IMG/VR virus record: IMGVR_UViG_3300037242_000102
Location: 1-49,359 of that record
Length of the DNA stretch: 49,359 bases
Direction: 5' to 3' (one strand)
Origin: a virus
Within the stretch, counting starts at the first letter, position 1. Each line of letters starts with the position of its first letter. The notes under the pieces are model-generated. The model did no database searches. It saw only the letters and a program-made list of their open reading frames with translations, and was not told the origin of the DNA. A program made the position numbers and the translations under genes. This document shows, one piece after another, positions 25,508-32,549 of the stretch.

Positions 25508-25746
25508 TGGGGGCTTTATCACTGTTTGGCTCGCCCATCATATATCCGGCCATTGTAGCCATCCTATTATCGATCCAACCGATACACCCTCACATCAGCT
25601 CGGGATGTAACACTAACCCGCATCACTACGGCTGGCAAATCCCGAACAATAGTAGTGGCGCCCATTGGGGGCGCCCGAAATGCTCGGACAAACGGGGCAA
25701 TGTTGTGTGGTGCGATGAGTATTGCCACAGAAGGAATAAACCATGA
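25504..25746 (+). CDS. Small secreted or membrane Cys-rich protein
   Basis: 80 residues starting in the ATGA overlap. Residues 5-25 are hydrophobic (FGSPIIYPAIVAILLSI), followed by a polar domain with four Cys (SSGCN, PKCSDK, VWCDEYC) suited to disulfides in the periplasm. Its place in the lysis region suggests a spanin-like or lysis accessory role; this is inference. Confidence 0.55.
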   Translation: MMGALSLFGSPIIYPAIVAILLSIQPIHPHISSGCNTNPHHYGWQIPNNSSGAHWGRPKCSDKRGNVVWCDEYCHRRNKP

Positions 25747-26150
25747 CAGATCCAACCCCGGCGCCCATCGTGACGCCTCCTGCAACGGGTGACAAGGTTT
25801 TACAGGCGATTGTAGCCTTTGTGACCACATCTATGCCAGACGTTCAAAACGCATTGGACATGGCGACGAAAAACAACAATCTTGTCACCATACAAGCGTG
25901 GACGGCGTTACTCGCATTCATGCAAAAGGTGACTACAATCAACACCAGCCTTCCCGCAGTCCATCTCGCGACTGACATTGAGCTGTTGACTCAGCTCATC
26001 CAAGACCTCCAACCAGGTTCACCACTTGTTACTTCGTTCGCGGCCCTAGCCGCTTACCAGGGGCAACAAGCCAGCTCTATGGTATTTGGCATCGTGACAG
26101 GTGTAACAGCTTTGGGGAAATTGATACCGATGCTCCCCGTCATCCCGTAA
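25743..26150 (+). CDS. Hypothetical protein
   Basis: 135 residues, Ala/Thr/Pro-rich start, helices with QIDL-like repeats in the middle and a hydrophobic C-terminus (SSMVFGIVTGVTALGKLIPM). It overlaps its upstream neighbour by ATGA. Family unknown; the end could be a weak membrane anchor. Confidence 0.55.
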   Translation: MTDPTPAPIVTPPATGDKVLQAIVAFVTTSMPDVQNALDMATKNNNLVTIQAWTALLAFMQKVTTINTSLPAVHLATDIELLTQLIQDLQPGSPLVTSFAALAAYQGQQASSMVFGIVTGVTALGKLIPMLPVIP

Positions 26151-26155
26151 TCTCA

Positions 26156-26338
26156 ATGGACGAGGGAGAGAAAATATTTGGCTCTCCCTTCGCATTCTTT
26201 GAGAATATTATAGGGGTAGTATCGGACGCTGTTAAAGTCGCCGTAGACGAGAACGGGTTTTTAATCGACGGCTGGCTGAAATGGGTAAAGGCCAAACGTG
26301 TAGCGCATTACGATCCAAACACTGGGCAATTCAAATAA
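26156..26338 (+). CDS. Small hypothetical protein
   Basis: 60 residues with an amphipathic helix (FAFFENIIGVVSDAVKVAVD) and a basic end. No clear ribosome-binding site; it begins 5 bases after the previous stop. Confidence 0.45.
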   Translation: MDEGEKIFGSPFAFFENIIGVVSDAVKVAVDENGFLIDGWLKWVKAKRVAHYDPNTGQFK

Positions 26339-26344
26339 TGGGAT

Positions 26345-26515
26345 ATGGAAATGACGAAAGAAGAAGCTCTCAAAGCCGTGATTGAACCGTTGCTCGACAA
26401 GGTTCCTCTATTTTTCCGAAACGAGGCGGCGGCCGGTATTCCAGTGTTGGTTGATGCAATCATCAATGACCTGCCCAAGTATGGTTACGATATTCAAGTT
26501 GTGAAAGGTTCTTAA
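26345..26515 (+). CDS. Small hypothetical helical protein
   Basis: 56 residues, MEMTKEEALKAVIEPLLDK, then a helix with AAAGIPVLVDAIINDLPKYG. It is one base from the next gene. A second in-frame ATG is at 26351. Unknown function. Confidence 0.5.
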   Translation: MEMTKEEALKAVIEPLLDKVPLFFRNEAAAGIPVLVDAIINDLPKYGYDIQVVKGS

Positions 26516-26516
26516 C

Positions 26517-27269
26517 ATGGCAATCATTTTTAACGGACGTGAGGTAAAACTTGGCCGGAACCCCGGCATTATCGATCCACGGCGCGTTATGTTGCTTTCT
26601 GAGCACACGCAAGACTTGCCGCCGCCTCCGGTGACAGTCGATTATACCCACGGACAAAAGCCCTGGGGTATGATGAAAAACGACACGCTAGGAGACTGTA
26701 CGGCGGCTGGTGTTGGCCATGCATTTCAGGTATGGACAAAGAATGCCTGTACACACGAATGGACGCCAACCGACAAGCAGGTTGTCGAGTTCTATTCAAA
26801 AACTACAGGGTACAACCCAAGACTGCCGTGGACAGACCGCGGCGGCGATGAACCCACCGTGTTGGATTGGCTTCAGAGGCACGGCTATTTTGGCTGGACT
26901 ATCGATGCCTGGGGGACCATGAAAAATATTCATGATCACACCAAGGTTAAACAGCTGATTGACGCCTTTGGCGGCCTCTACATCGGGTTCCAAGTGCCGA
27001 AAGGTATCCCAGAAGAGCCCGGCTCCGTGTGGGACATGCCCGCTGGCCTCGAGATCGAAGGTGGACACTGTGTGTTTGTTCCTGGCTATCTCCCCAACGG
27101 CAATTACATCGTCATCACGTGGGGTGAAGTTGTTTACATGACACCCGCGTTCTGGGATGCCTACAACGAGGAAGCACATGCCATTTTGGCGGGCGCATGG
27201 TTCAAAGATGGCAAGAGCCCGACAGGTCTCGACCGAGCGGCCCTTAGGGCCGCCGCAGCGGCACTCTAA
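26517..27269 (+). CDS. Papain-like cysteine peptidase
   Basis: 250 residues. The catalytic Cys is in NDTLGDCTAAGVGHAFQ (about residue 62); the His is in GGHCVFVPGYL (about residue 182); YIVITWGEVVYM supplies the third region. This arrangement is recurrent in phage-borne papain-fold proteins. No signal peptide or prodomain is visible. The stop overlaps the next gene by TAATG, and that gene encodes a second cysteine peptidase. Confidence 0.7.
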   Translation: MAIIFNGREVKLGRNPGIIDPRRVMLLSEHTQDLPPPPVTVDYTHGQKPWGMMKNDTLGDCTAAGVGHAFQVWTKNACTHEWTPTDKQVVEFYSKTTGYNPRLPWTDRGGDEPTVLDWLQRHGYFGWTIDAWGTMKNIHDHTKVKQLIDAFGGLYIGFQVPKGIPEEPGSVWDMPAGLEIEGGHCVFVPGYLPNGNYIVITWGEVVYMTPAFWDAYNEEAHAILAGAWFKDGKSPTGLDRAALRAAAAAL

Positions 27270-27856
27270 TGCCACTGATCGTTCCTCTGCCTCCAAAAAA
27301 CGTAGCGCGTTTACGCTTCGTTGATGGCGGCACGTGGACGTCAAAAGCGATCGAAGCTCGCTCCGGTGCCGACATAAGCCACGTTGAAGCGGTTATGGCA
27401 GATGGAACGATCGTCGCCTCACTTATTGACATCGGCGTTCAGCGTTTTGCAAACGACTATGACACCACGTCAACCATGCAAGTGTTCATCGATATCCCTA
27501 TGGATGAGCACATGTATGACCAGTGGACATATTTTCTATGGGACGCCTGTGGCGCCACATACGATACCGAAGACCTCTATGGAGACATCTTTGATCTAAA
27601 TTTGCATACCCGAGGAGCCTACATATGCTCGGCGGTGCAAGTTGCTGCGGAGAGGCATTGTGGATGGCTTGAGCATCGGTTGGCACTTCAATTTTCGGAA
27701 GTGACGCCAGCCATACTGCTCATGATGCATCTTGCGCAACCAAGAGGGCGGGTGAATATCCACTCGCCTGAATACGTGCCACAAAGTAGGAGGGTATATG
27801 ACATACTTCAAGCGCCACCACACTCCAAAGCTTCCAATTATCAAGGAGGGCCATGA
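27269..27856 (+). CDS. Permuted NlpC/P60 (YiiX-type) cysteine peptidase candidate
   Basis: 195 residues. The His comes first (DISHVEAVMADGTIVAS) and the Cys later (TRGAYICSAVQVAAERH), the order seen in circularly permuted papain-fold proteins such as YiiX/YaeF. Substrates could be peptidoglycan peptides or amide bonds in proteins or lipids; the sequence does not decide. It is cotranscribed with the preceding papain-like gene. Confidence 0.6.
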   Translation: MPLIVPLPPKNVARLRFVDGGTWTSKAIEARSGADISHVEAVMADGTIVASLIDIGVQRFANDYDTTSTMQVFIDIPMDEHMYDQWTYFLWDACGATYDTEDLYGDIFDLNLHTRGAYICSAVQVAAERHCGWLEHRLALQFSEVTPAILLMMHLAQPRGRVNIHSPEYVPQSRRVYDILQAPPHSKASNYQGGP

Positions 27857-27983
27857 GGATGTATTGAAAGGTCTCGATATACTTCGCGACCCACGTTTCG
27901 AAACTAAGCCAAAGCCTGTTGTGATTGACCCATTGGCCAAATGGGATGACCTATGGGCGAAGGTTGTAGGGTGGTTTAAATGA
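27798..27983 (+). CDS. Small hypothetical protein
   Basis: 61 residues; a strong AGGAGGG lies just before the ATG, inside the end of the preceding gene, which it overlaps by 59 bases. The Pro-rich and basic N-terminus is followed by an amphipathic helix (WDDLWAKVVGWFK). Function unknown. Confidence 0.55.
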   Translation: MTYFKRHHTPKLPIIKEGHEDVLKGLDILRDPRFETKPKPVVIDPLAKWDDLWAKVVGWFK

Positions 27984-28213
27984 CACTAGAACAATCTCTT
28001 GCTGAAATCGAAAGCCTGAAGGGGGCGCTCGGCCTATATGCAAACCCAGACAACTGGAGAGCCCCGCCAACCCCGCCAGGAACCTACGAGGCGTTCCCGA
28101 TGCGTTACTTTATAGCTCAATACGGCGAGCCGCAAATGGCACCGGGTTGGCTTGCGGCATCGGAAGCTCTTTTGAAAAATCCGGGTGGTGAGCCCTATAA
28201 CGAAGGACAATAA
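27980..28213 (+). CDS. Small hypothetical protein
   Basis: 77 residues, starting in an ATGA overlap. A short helix (LEQSLAEIESLKGAL) is followed by a Pro/Gly-rich part with YFIAQYGEPQ. No family recognised. Confidence 0.5.
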   Translation: MTLEQSLAEIESLKGALGLYANPDNWRAPPTPPGTYEAFPMRYFIAQYGEPQMAPGWLAASEALLKNPGGEPYNEGQ

Positions 28214-28215
28214 AA

Positions 28216-28407
28216 ATGGAAAAATGGAAACAAGTGGCCGCCTACATGGTTGATCGGCTGAGAGAACCTAGTTCTGGTGCCGGTGCCGCTATTTTGGGTG
28301 TGCTGGTCATTCTTGGTGTGCCAAGTACGCTTGCTGGAGCCATTATCACCGTGGTCACTGCGCTGGCTGGCGTGGCTGCCATCCTGTTGCCTGAGAAGGC
28401 TAAATAA
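28216..28407 (+). CDS. Holin-like membrane protein
   Basis: 63 residues: a polar start with DRLREPSS, then two hydrophobic segments (AAILGVLVILGV and TLAGAIITVVTALAGVAAILL) separated by a short turn, and a basic end. REPSS before two membrane segments resembles small phage holins. It would time release of the endolysins encoded at 24.5-25.5 kb. Confidence 0.6.
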   Translation: MEKWKQVAAYMVDRLREPSSGAGAAILGVLVILGVPSTLAGAIITVVTALAGVAAILLPEKAK

Positions 28408-28408
28408 G

Positions 28409-28555
28409 GTGGCTAAGATCATAGCAGATTTGGAATTGCTCGCTCTCAATTGGAGACCTACCATAATTGGAGCGATCGACGCCTCCAAAGAGCTTTTGCT
28501 TTTACAGGTGGATGTTTGGAGGATAGCATATGCCCGAAGAGGTCCCAAAGGTTAA
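28409..28555 (+). CDS. Small hypothetical protein
   Basis: 48 residues from a GTG (VAKIIADLELLALNWRP...), 9 bases after GAGAAGG and one base after the holin stop. It forms a single long helix and overlaps the next gene by 26 bases. No family; a modest call. Confidence 0.4.
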   Translation: MAKIIADLELLALNWRPTIIGAIDASKELLLLQVDVWRIAYARRGPKG

Positions 28556-29324
28556 TGTCCACCTAAGCCAGGACATCAACATACCTCTTCAACAATATGT
28601 GGATCAGCGGTTCAACGAAAGTAATCGGGCCGCTGATTTTCGCGTAAAGTTTGCTGAGGAAATTCTTGAACGTGTCGAGAAAAGGGCTGAGGTTGAATAC
28701 GCCAAGTTTGACGGTCTTATGCCGCGCGACACGTTCAATGTTTATGTTGGCCGTGTGACGAATGATTTCAATAATGTTCATGAAGAGGTGAAACACCTCA
28801 ACGAGAAAATTACCAACGTCCACGAAGACCTGAAGGAAAACCTTTCAAAATTGGAACTTCGGATTGTTTGCAAGGAAATTTTTGCTGCATATGTGCAACG
28901 GGCGGCAGACGACCTTTCCAAAGCAAAAGAGGAAATTCAAGAGGCCACTAAGCTTGCCGTGAGCGTGAGAGAGGCAGCTACGAAGGCGTTGGCCGATAGC
29001 TCCTTGGCGAACACCCAAACAGATAATACTCGATTTGAAGAGATAAATGCGCGAATTATTAGTGCAAGGACGGCTACGTCAGAAGAGATCAAGGAAGCGA
29101 CAAAACACCCGTGGCACCTTTGGTTAATGGCGGCCGGTGTAGCAGTAGGTATACTAACCGCCCTTTCTAGCGGGTTTTACTCCTTTGTGCTTTCGCCGAT
29201 GCAAGCGAAGGACACGGCTTTAGAACAGCGGATAACAACACTGGAAACCCAAAATAGCAAAAACATTGATCGCACTTATGATGCTATCCAACAGATACTG
29301 AAAAAATTAGACACACACAAGTGA
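28530..29324 (+). CDS. Coiled-coil protein with C-terminal membrane anchor
   Basis: 264 residues; GGAGGAT precedes the ATG. Residues 20-185 are almost continuous coiled coil (EEVKHLNEKITNVHEDLKEN, DDLSKAKEEIQEATKLA). A membrane segment follows at about 190-212 (WLMAAGVAVGILTALSSGFY), then a short coiled tail. Last gene of the late operon. It could be a lysis regulator or membrane-tethered scaffold; the sequence does not show which. Confidence 0.65.
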   Translation: MPEEVPKVNVHLSQDINIPLQQYVDQRFNESNRAADFRVKFAEEILERVEKRAEVEYAKFDGLMPRDTFNVYVGRVTNDFNNVHEEVKHLNEKITNVHEDLKENLSKLELRIVCKEIFAAYVQRAADDLSKAKEEIQEATKLAVSVREAATKALADSSLANTQTDNTRFEEINARIISARTATSEEIKEATKHPWHLWLMAAGVAVGILTALSSGFYSFVLSPMQAKDTALEQRITTLETQNSKNIDRTYDAIQQILKKLDTHK

Positions 29325-29329
29325 AAACC

Positions 29330-29707
29330 TTAAGGGGTTTCCTCTAGGTAGGTTGCAGCGGCGCGACAAATTTTGGGGTCGTCACGTAAAAACCCTATGC
29401 CTAAATTACACCCGGCACACAGTAGCCCACGCGGCCACCCGGTAGCATGGTTGTGATCGGTATGCGTGGATCGATCGTCGGCAATTGGTACACCGCAAAT
29501 GGCACATTTATTGTCTTGTGCATCGAGCATGAAGTAAAACTCTTCCTTACCGACACCGCGCTTTTTTTTCCGACGTTTATTCCGATTTATTTCGGGATGT
29601 GCGTGTGCGTACACGCGATTGCGGGCATTAACCTCTTCCTTATGGTCTGAGTAATATTTTTGGCCGTAAGCCTTTCGTTCGGCTTTGTTTTCTGAATAAT
29701 ATGTCAT
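29330..29707 (-). CDS. Endonuclease VII-family protein
   Basis: 125 residues from the ATG at 29707 (AGGTG upstream); a GTG at 29716 is also in frame. A basic helical N-terminus leads to the zinc and catalytic core: DNKCAICGVPI, THTDHNHATGWPRGLLCAGC, NLGIGFLRDDPK and a final helix. The complete CxxC...DHNH...CxxC set predicts an active nuclease, either a Holliday-junction resolvase-like enzyme or a homing endonuclease. It faces the end of the late operon and lies between that operon and a terminator. Confidence 0.85.
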   Translation of the reverse strand: MTYYSENKAERKAYGQKYYSDHKEEVNARNRVYAHAHPEINRNKRRKKKRGVGKEEFYFMLDAQDNKCAICGVPIADDRSTHTDHNHATGWPRGLLCAGCNLGIGFLRDDPKICRAAATYLEETP

Positions 29708-29723
29708 TTTAAACACCTAAAAA

Positions 29724-29758
29724 GGCCCTTCCTTTTCGGAAGGGCCGTTTCTTTTTTT
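29724..29758. terminator. Bidirectional Rho-independent terminator
   Basis: Perfect 9-bp stem GGCCCTTCC / GGAAGGGCC (29724-29746) with loop TTTTC. On the + strand it is followed by GTTTCTTTTTTT; on the - strand by TTTTT. It can end the late operon from the left and the small-gene operon from the right. Confidence 0.85.
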
Positions 29759-29780
29759 GCCTTTTTGATGCGGGTACAAG

Positions 29781-30104
29781 CTACCAAATCGCGAGTACCA
29801 ACGCACAGAGAGCGAGACCCGCGAGAACAAACCACGTGTAGTTCCTCGGAGGCGGCTCGACTGCGCCGATGGCACGAGCCAGCTGTTCGTGTGTCCGTCT
29901 CTTCTCCATCAATGCGGCTCTCTTCGCCTTCTCCGCGCGGTGACGCGCCGGTTCCTCGACGATGGCTCCGATTAGGGCCGCTACGCCCGCGATCAGCAGC
30001 CACGCGACGAAAAAGACCGCCCCCAATATCATCGTTGGGAGTGGTGCAACAAGGAAAAAGAAAGCGAATACGATGCCTATCGCAACACAGAAAATGAGTT
30101 TCAT
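29781..30104 (-). CDS. Small multi-pass membrane protein
   Basis: 107 residues; GGAGGAGGTG upstream of the ATG. Two N-terminal membrane segments (FCVAIGIVFAFFFLVAPL, AVFFVAWLLIAGVAALIG), a basic helical part and a third segment at the end (WFVLAGLALCALVLAIW). Unknown function. An overlapping longer frame is discarded because this one has the ribosome-binding site and clear membrane pattern. Confidence 0.65.
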   Translation of the reverse strand: MKLIFCVAIGIVFAFFFLVAPLPTMILGAVFFVAWLLIAGVAALIGAIVEEPARHRAEKAKRAALMEKRRTHEQLARAIGAVEPPPRNYTWFVLAGLALCALVLAIW

Positions 30105-30119
30105 TATTCACACCTCCTC

Positions 30120-30143
30120 CCCATTTTACTGTAGCAAAATGGG
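30120..30143 (-). promoter_or_regulatory. Inverted repeat before the membrane-protein gene
   Basis: CCCATTTT (30120-30127) and AAAATGGG (30136-30143) form a perfect 8-bp palindrome with an 8-base loop, just upstream of the ribosome-binding site of the 29781-30104 gene. Possible operator or mRNA hairpin. I see no gene in 30144-30226. Confidence 0.4.
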
Positions 30144-30226
30144 TGGCTGTACGGGTGTATGACACATTGGTCATCCATATCACAGACCTTGTAACTTCGG
30201 TATATCTGTTCACCCTTGTCACCCAA

Positions 30227-30271
30227 GCTTTGCATGTATGCGGCGCACTAGGCGTCGCATAGGTTCAAAGC
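30227..30271 (-). repeat. Intercistronic hairpin repeat, copy 1
   Basis: GCTTTGCATGTATG ... CATAGGTTCAAAGC; outer arms GCTTTG/CAAAGC and inner arms ATGCGGCGC/GCGTCGCAT can pair. The element begins at the stop codon of the 30265-30468 gene (TCA 30265-30267). A second copy at 31225-31268 has the same position relative to a stop codon. Confidence 0.7.
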
Positions 30272-30468
30272 GCGAGACGTCCGTTCTCCCACGTATTTTC
30301 CGCGTAGAACTCCGCGTCCAAATCTTTCTGATAGGCGTTATAGAGTTGCCTGGTGCCAGCCAAGAAAGCGGCATCCGCAATCTCTTCACGGTCGCGACGG
30401 CGCTTTAGGGCGGCGACAGCGGCCTCATAAACGCGTTGAATGGCGCGTTCGCGGTTGGTTAGCAACAT
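30265..30468 (-). CDS. Small helical early protein
   Basis: 67 residues from the ATG at 30468, two bases after the previous stop. Basic helices (RERAIQRVYEAAVAALKRR, EIADAAFLAGTRQLYNAYQK). No family. A longer in-frame start at 30588 is rejected because it overlaps the upstream small gene. Confidence 0.6.
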   Translation of the reverse strand: MLLTNRERAIQRVYEAAVAALKRRRDREEIADAAFLAGTRQLYNAYQKDLDAEFYAENTWENGRLAL

Positions 30469-30470
30469 TG

Positions 30471-30632
30471 TCACACCATAGCGTTCAGGACAAAATACAC
30501 GGCGACCATCGCCGCATATGTCCAATAGTAAAATACCCACGCCGCAAGCGGATGCGGCGTAGTTGTGTAAACAAACAGCGCGCAACATCCAATCGCGGCT
30601 CGGCGCACATCGGCCTTCTCGATCGGTTTCAT
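30471..30632 (-). CDS. Small membrane protein
   Basis: 53 residues, MKPIEKADVRRAAIGCC, then two hydrophobic stretches (ALFVYTT, WVFYYWTYAAMVAVYFVLNA). It starts in an ATGA overlap with the upstream gene. Too short for a default gene caller, but the coupling and codon pattern support it. Confidence 0.55.
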   Translation of the reverse strand: MKPIEKADVRRAAIGCCALFVYTTTPHPLAAWVFYYWTYAAMVAVYFVLNAMV

Positions 30633-30814
30633 TTTACCTTCACCTCTTCGGCTTCAGACTTTTCCATCCACTCAGCCACTTCGGCATCAGGGATGCACTT
30701 GAACGAGAAGTAGGGGTTACCGTATACCTTGATCACGCCGTGTTCGATCAACCCACACATGAGAGTGTAGACGATCCACGGCACGAACAACGGGATTAAA
30801 AGAAACGTTGTCAC
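30629..30814 (-). CDS. Small membrane protein
   Basis: 61 residues from a GTG at 30814, 9 bases after GGAGG and overlapping the upstream stop (GTGA). One N-terminal membrane segment (TTFLLIPLFVPWIVYTLMCG) and an acidic C-terminus. Unknown. Confidence 0.6.
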   Translation of the reverse strand: MTTFLLIPLFVPWIVYTLMCGLIEHGVIKVYGNPYFSFKCIPDAEVAEWMEKSEAEEVKVK

Positions 30815-30954
30815 GGTCGTAAAGCCTCCATAATGAAGGCGCAACGCGCCTTGTTCTCCTCTTTCAGGGCGGCCTTAGTCGCCCTGATGCCTTTCGCTTC
30901 GTCGAGTTTTTTGCGGGCCTTCACCCACGCCTGATAGGCTTCCTCGTGCGTCAT
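30811..30954 (-). CDS. Small charged helical protein
   Basis: 47 residues, MTHEEAYQAWVKARKKLDEA, then ATKAALKEENKAQRAF. It starts in a TAATG overlap with the upstream gene and ends in a GTGA overlap with the downstream one. A single amphipathic helix. Confidence 0.6.
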   Translation of the reverse strand: MTHEEAYQAWVKARKKLDEAKGIRATKAALKEENKARCAFIMEALRP

Positions 30955-31187
30955 TAGCAGGCACCCCACTCAGTTCGTTTGGTGCCGCAGTTCCAATGGA
31001 CGCCCTGGTCGCCACCGGTGTAATTCCGCACCGGCGCGCGGTCTTCGCCCTTAAACTCGTCGATGGCTTTGCAAGCTTTCGTCAGGCTTTGATACCCGCC
31101 GCCGCCTTGCCACCAATAGGTCGCTTGTTCCCTATCGAACAGGATTTGGAAACCGCGGTATTTTGCTCTGTATTCATGTTTGGTCAT
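30954..31187 (-). CDS. Small early protein
   Basis: 77 residues; AGAGGAG precedes the ATG. It has YRAKYRGFQILFDREQATYWWQ, a Gly tract and a basic C-terminus with two Cys. No family recognised. First gene of a five-gene overlapping set running to 30265. Confidence 0.6.
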   Translation of the reverse strand: MTKHEYRAKYRGFQILFDREQATYWWQGGGGYQSLTKACKAIDEFKGEDRAPVRNYTGGDQGVHWNCGTKRTEWGAC

Positions 31188-31224
31188 AACCTACTCCTCT
31201 ACCCTTCGGTCATCTGCGCAAATT

Positions 31225-31268
31225 GCTTTGCGTGTATGAGGCGCTTGCGCGCCGCATAGGCTCAAAGC
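31225..31268 (-). repeat. Intercistronic hairpin repeat, copy 2
   Basis: GCTTTGCGTGTATG ... CATAGGCTCAAAGC, with inner arms GGCGC/GCGCC and outer arms GCTTTG/CAAAGC. It starts at the stop of the 31262-31360 gene. Compared with copy 1 the loop differs while pairing is mostly kept. Confidence 0.7.
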
Positions 31269-31360
31269 TTCGGGAACAAGGTTCCCTGTTTAACTAGCTC
31301 AATCACGAACTGACCAACAATTGCGGGCCATGTCCATACCAATAAAAACCACGATGCCAT
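31262..31360 (-). CDS. Very small membrane protein
   Basis: 32 residues, MASWFLLVWTWPAIVGQFV then IELVKQGTLFPKL; AGGAAGG lies 8 bases upstream of the ATG. One membrane helix with a short polar tail, the size of a microprotein. Confidence 0.5.
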   Translation of the reverse strand: MASWFLLVWTWPAIVGQFVIELVKQGTLFPKL

Positions 31361-31373
31361 TTTTGGAACCTTC

Positions 31374-31475
31374 CTACTTGCGGTAGCTCCAAAATTGGCG
31401 CCACGCGAAAAAGTGTGCCGTCTGTAAGATACGCTCAGACAGCCACATCATATATTCAAACTGGCGGTCAGTCAC
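31374..31475 (-). CDS. Very small basic/aromatic protein
   Basis: 33 residues from a GTG preceded by AAGGAAGG with 7-base spacing: VTDRQFEYMMWLSERIL then QTAHFFAWRQFWSYRK. A longer in-frame reading up to 31706 is rejected because it runs into the structured non-coding block and lacks a ribosome-binding site. Confidence 0.5.
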   Translation of the reverse strand: MTDRQFEYMMWLSERILQTAHFFAWRQFWSYRK

Positions 31476-32138
31476 TGTACCTTCCTTATGCGTCTTGTCG
31501 CTCCCAGACGAAGAGTTGAACTTCGTTTTACACCCACCGTTTAACAACGGCCGTTCCGCGATACCTCTAGGGCAAGGGCCTCGCGCCGGGGCAGGGAGGG
31601 ATAAGACGCATTGTAAATTGAAGCATGACCCCATGTCGCACAGACATGCTAACCGGAGCACGTTCACCACGTGACGATATGGATTTTCTAGGTCTACCTG
31701 AACCATGCTTCGATTTAAAATGGTCGCGGGAGGCGGATCATAGAGGCGACCACGATCGGGTTTTAACCGCGTTTGGATTTATGTCTCGATCATGCAGGCT
31801 CCCGCTCAAGAAGTGACTAAAGGAGAGCATCGCCCGTTTCATAGCTTGTAAAGCTTTTGCGCCACTGCGCATTGCGTGCTCTCTTTTAGTCTCTCCAAAC
31901 GTCAAAGGTGTGTCATCCGCCTCAGCGCGTGACAAATCGCCTGAACCATGCGGCACCCTTGACGTTTGCTGGCATCTCTCGATGTGCCCTATAAGAGACT
32001 ACAGAGCATCAGGCCGATCCGCTCGTCTAACATTGAGCTCGGCGAAACTTTTCAAAAAGTGTGCCTGCCCTTCGGCGCGTGTTGATTGTACCTGATGCCG
32101 TGTAGTATCTCGTTTTACCATTGCGGACTTTATCGCAC

Positions 32139-32426
32139 TTATTCGCCGCAGGAGTTGCGGAGATAATCAACGGCCGCTTCCGCCCCGGCAAGATCGTCGC
32201 CGAGAGCCGATAGCCCGTTGTTACATTTGCTGCATAAAATCCCACGAACCCTTCCGGTCACGTGGTCATGGTCTAAGTTCCATTTACGTGCGGCAGTCAC
32301 TCCGCACAATGCGCACGAATATCCTTGCTTCTCGAAGAGGGTAAAAACTTCATCCATTGATATATTGTATCGATGTTTGAAGCTTAGACCTCCGGGACGC
32401 CTATTGATTTCATGCCAGTCTTGCAT
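32139..32426 (-). CDS. Endonuclease VII-family protein inside the structured block
   Basis: 95 residues from the ATG at 32426; AAAGGGCG precedes it. Core: YSCALCGVTAARKWNLDHDH, then VTGRVRGILCSKCNNGLSAL, with both CxxC pairs and the DHDH catalytic segment present. The frame stays open for a further 91 codons upstream without a ribosome-binding site; that part is non-coding. The gene splits the inverted-repeat-rich stretch into two blocks, as a homing gene inserted into an RNA locus would. Confidence 0.8.
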   Translation of the reverse strand: MQDWHEINRRPGGLSFKHRYNISMDEVFTLFEKQGYSCALCGVTAARKWNLDHDHVTGRVRGILCSKCNNGLSALGDDLAGAEAAVDYLRNSCGE

Positions 32427-32443
32427 GTTCGCCCTTTCTCTTA

Positions 32444-32549
32444 AGAAACTATGTGAGCCGCTTGCCCCGCAGAACCCTATCGCGCTCAGTCCTGCGTTTG
32501 TCGTCAAGCTCTTCCTTGCGCCGTGCAACGTGCGGCTCACATAGTTTCT
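32444..32549. repeat. 18-bp perfect inverted repeat with 70-base loop
   Basis: AGAAACTATGTGAGCCGC at 32444-32461 and its exact complement at 32532-32549. It lies just upstream of the endonuclease VII ribosome-binding site. As RNA it would make one of the most stable stems of the region. Confidence 0.85.

Noticed and set aside
28277-28408. Upstream part of the alternative frame over the holin-like gene
   Set aside because: The holin-like frame has two clear membrane segments and the better start; only the part after 28409 is kept as a possible separate gene.
29704-30222. 172-codon - strand frame overlapping the membrane protein at 29781-30104
   Set aside because: Low-complexity Arg/Ser/Thr sequence without a ribosome-binding site; the membrane-protein frame has both a site and a clear pattern.
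31625-31816. 63-codon + strand frame in the structured block
   Set aside because: No ribosome-binding site, no recognisable sequence, and it overlaps several of the long pairings; open by chance.
31995-32110. Group I intron core (AGAGACTA on the + strand resembles an intron R element)
   Set aside because: The matching strand is a continuous 16-base stem rather than a short P7, no P/Q elements or interrupted gene were found, and the endonuclease gene is on the other strand.
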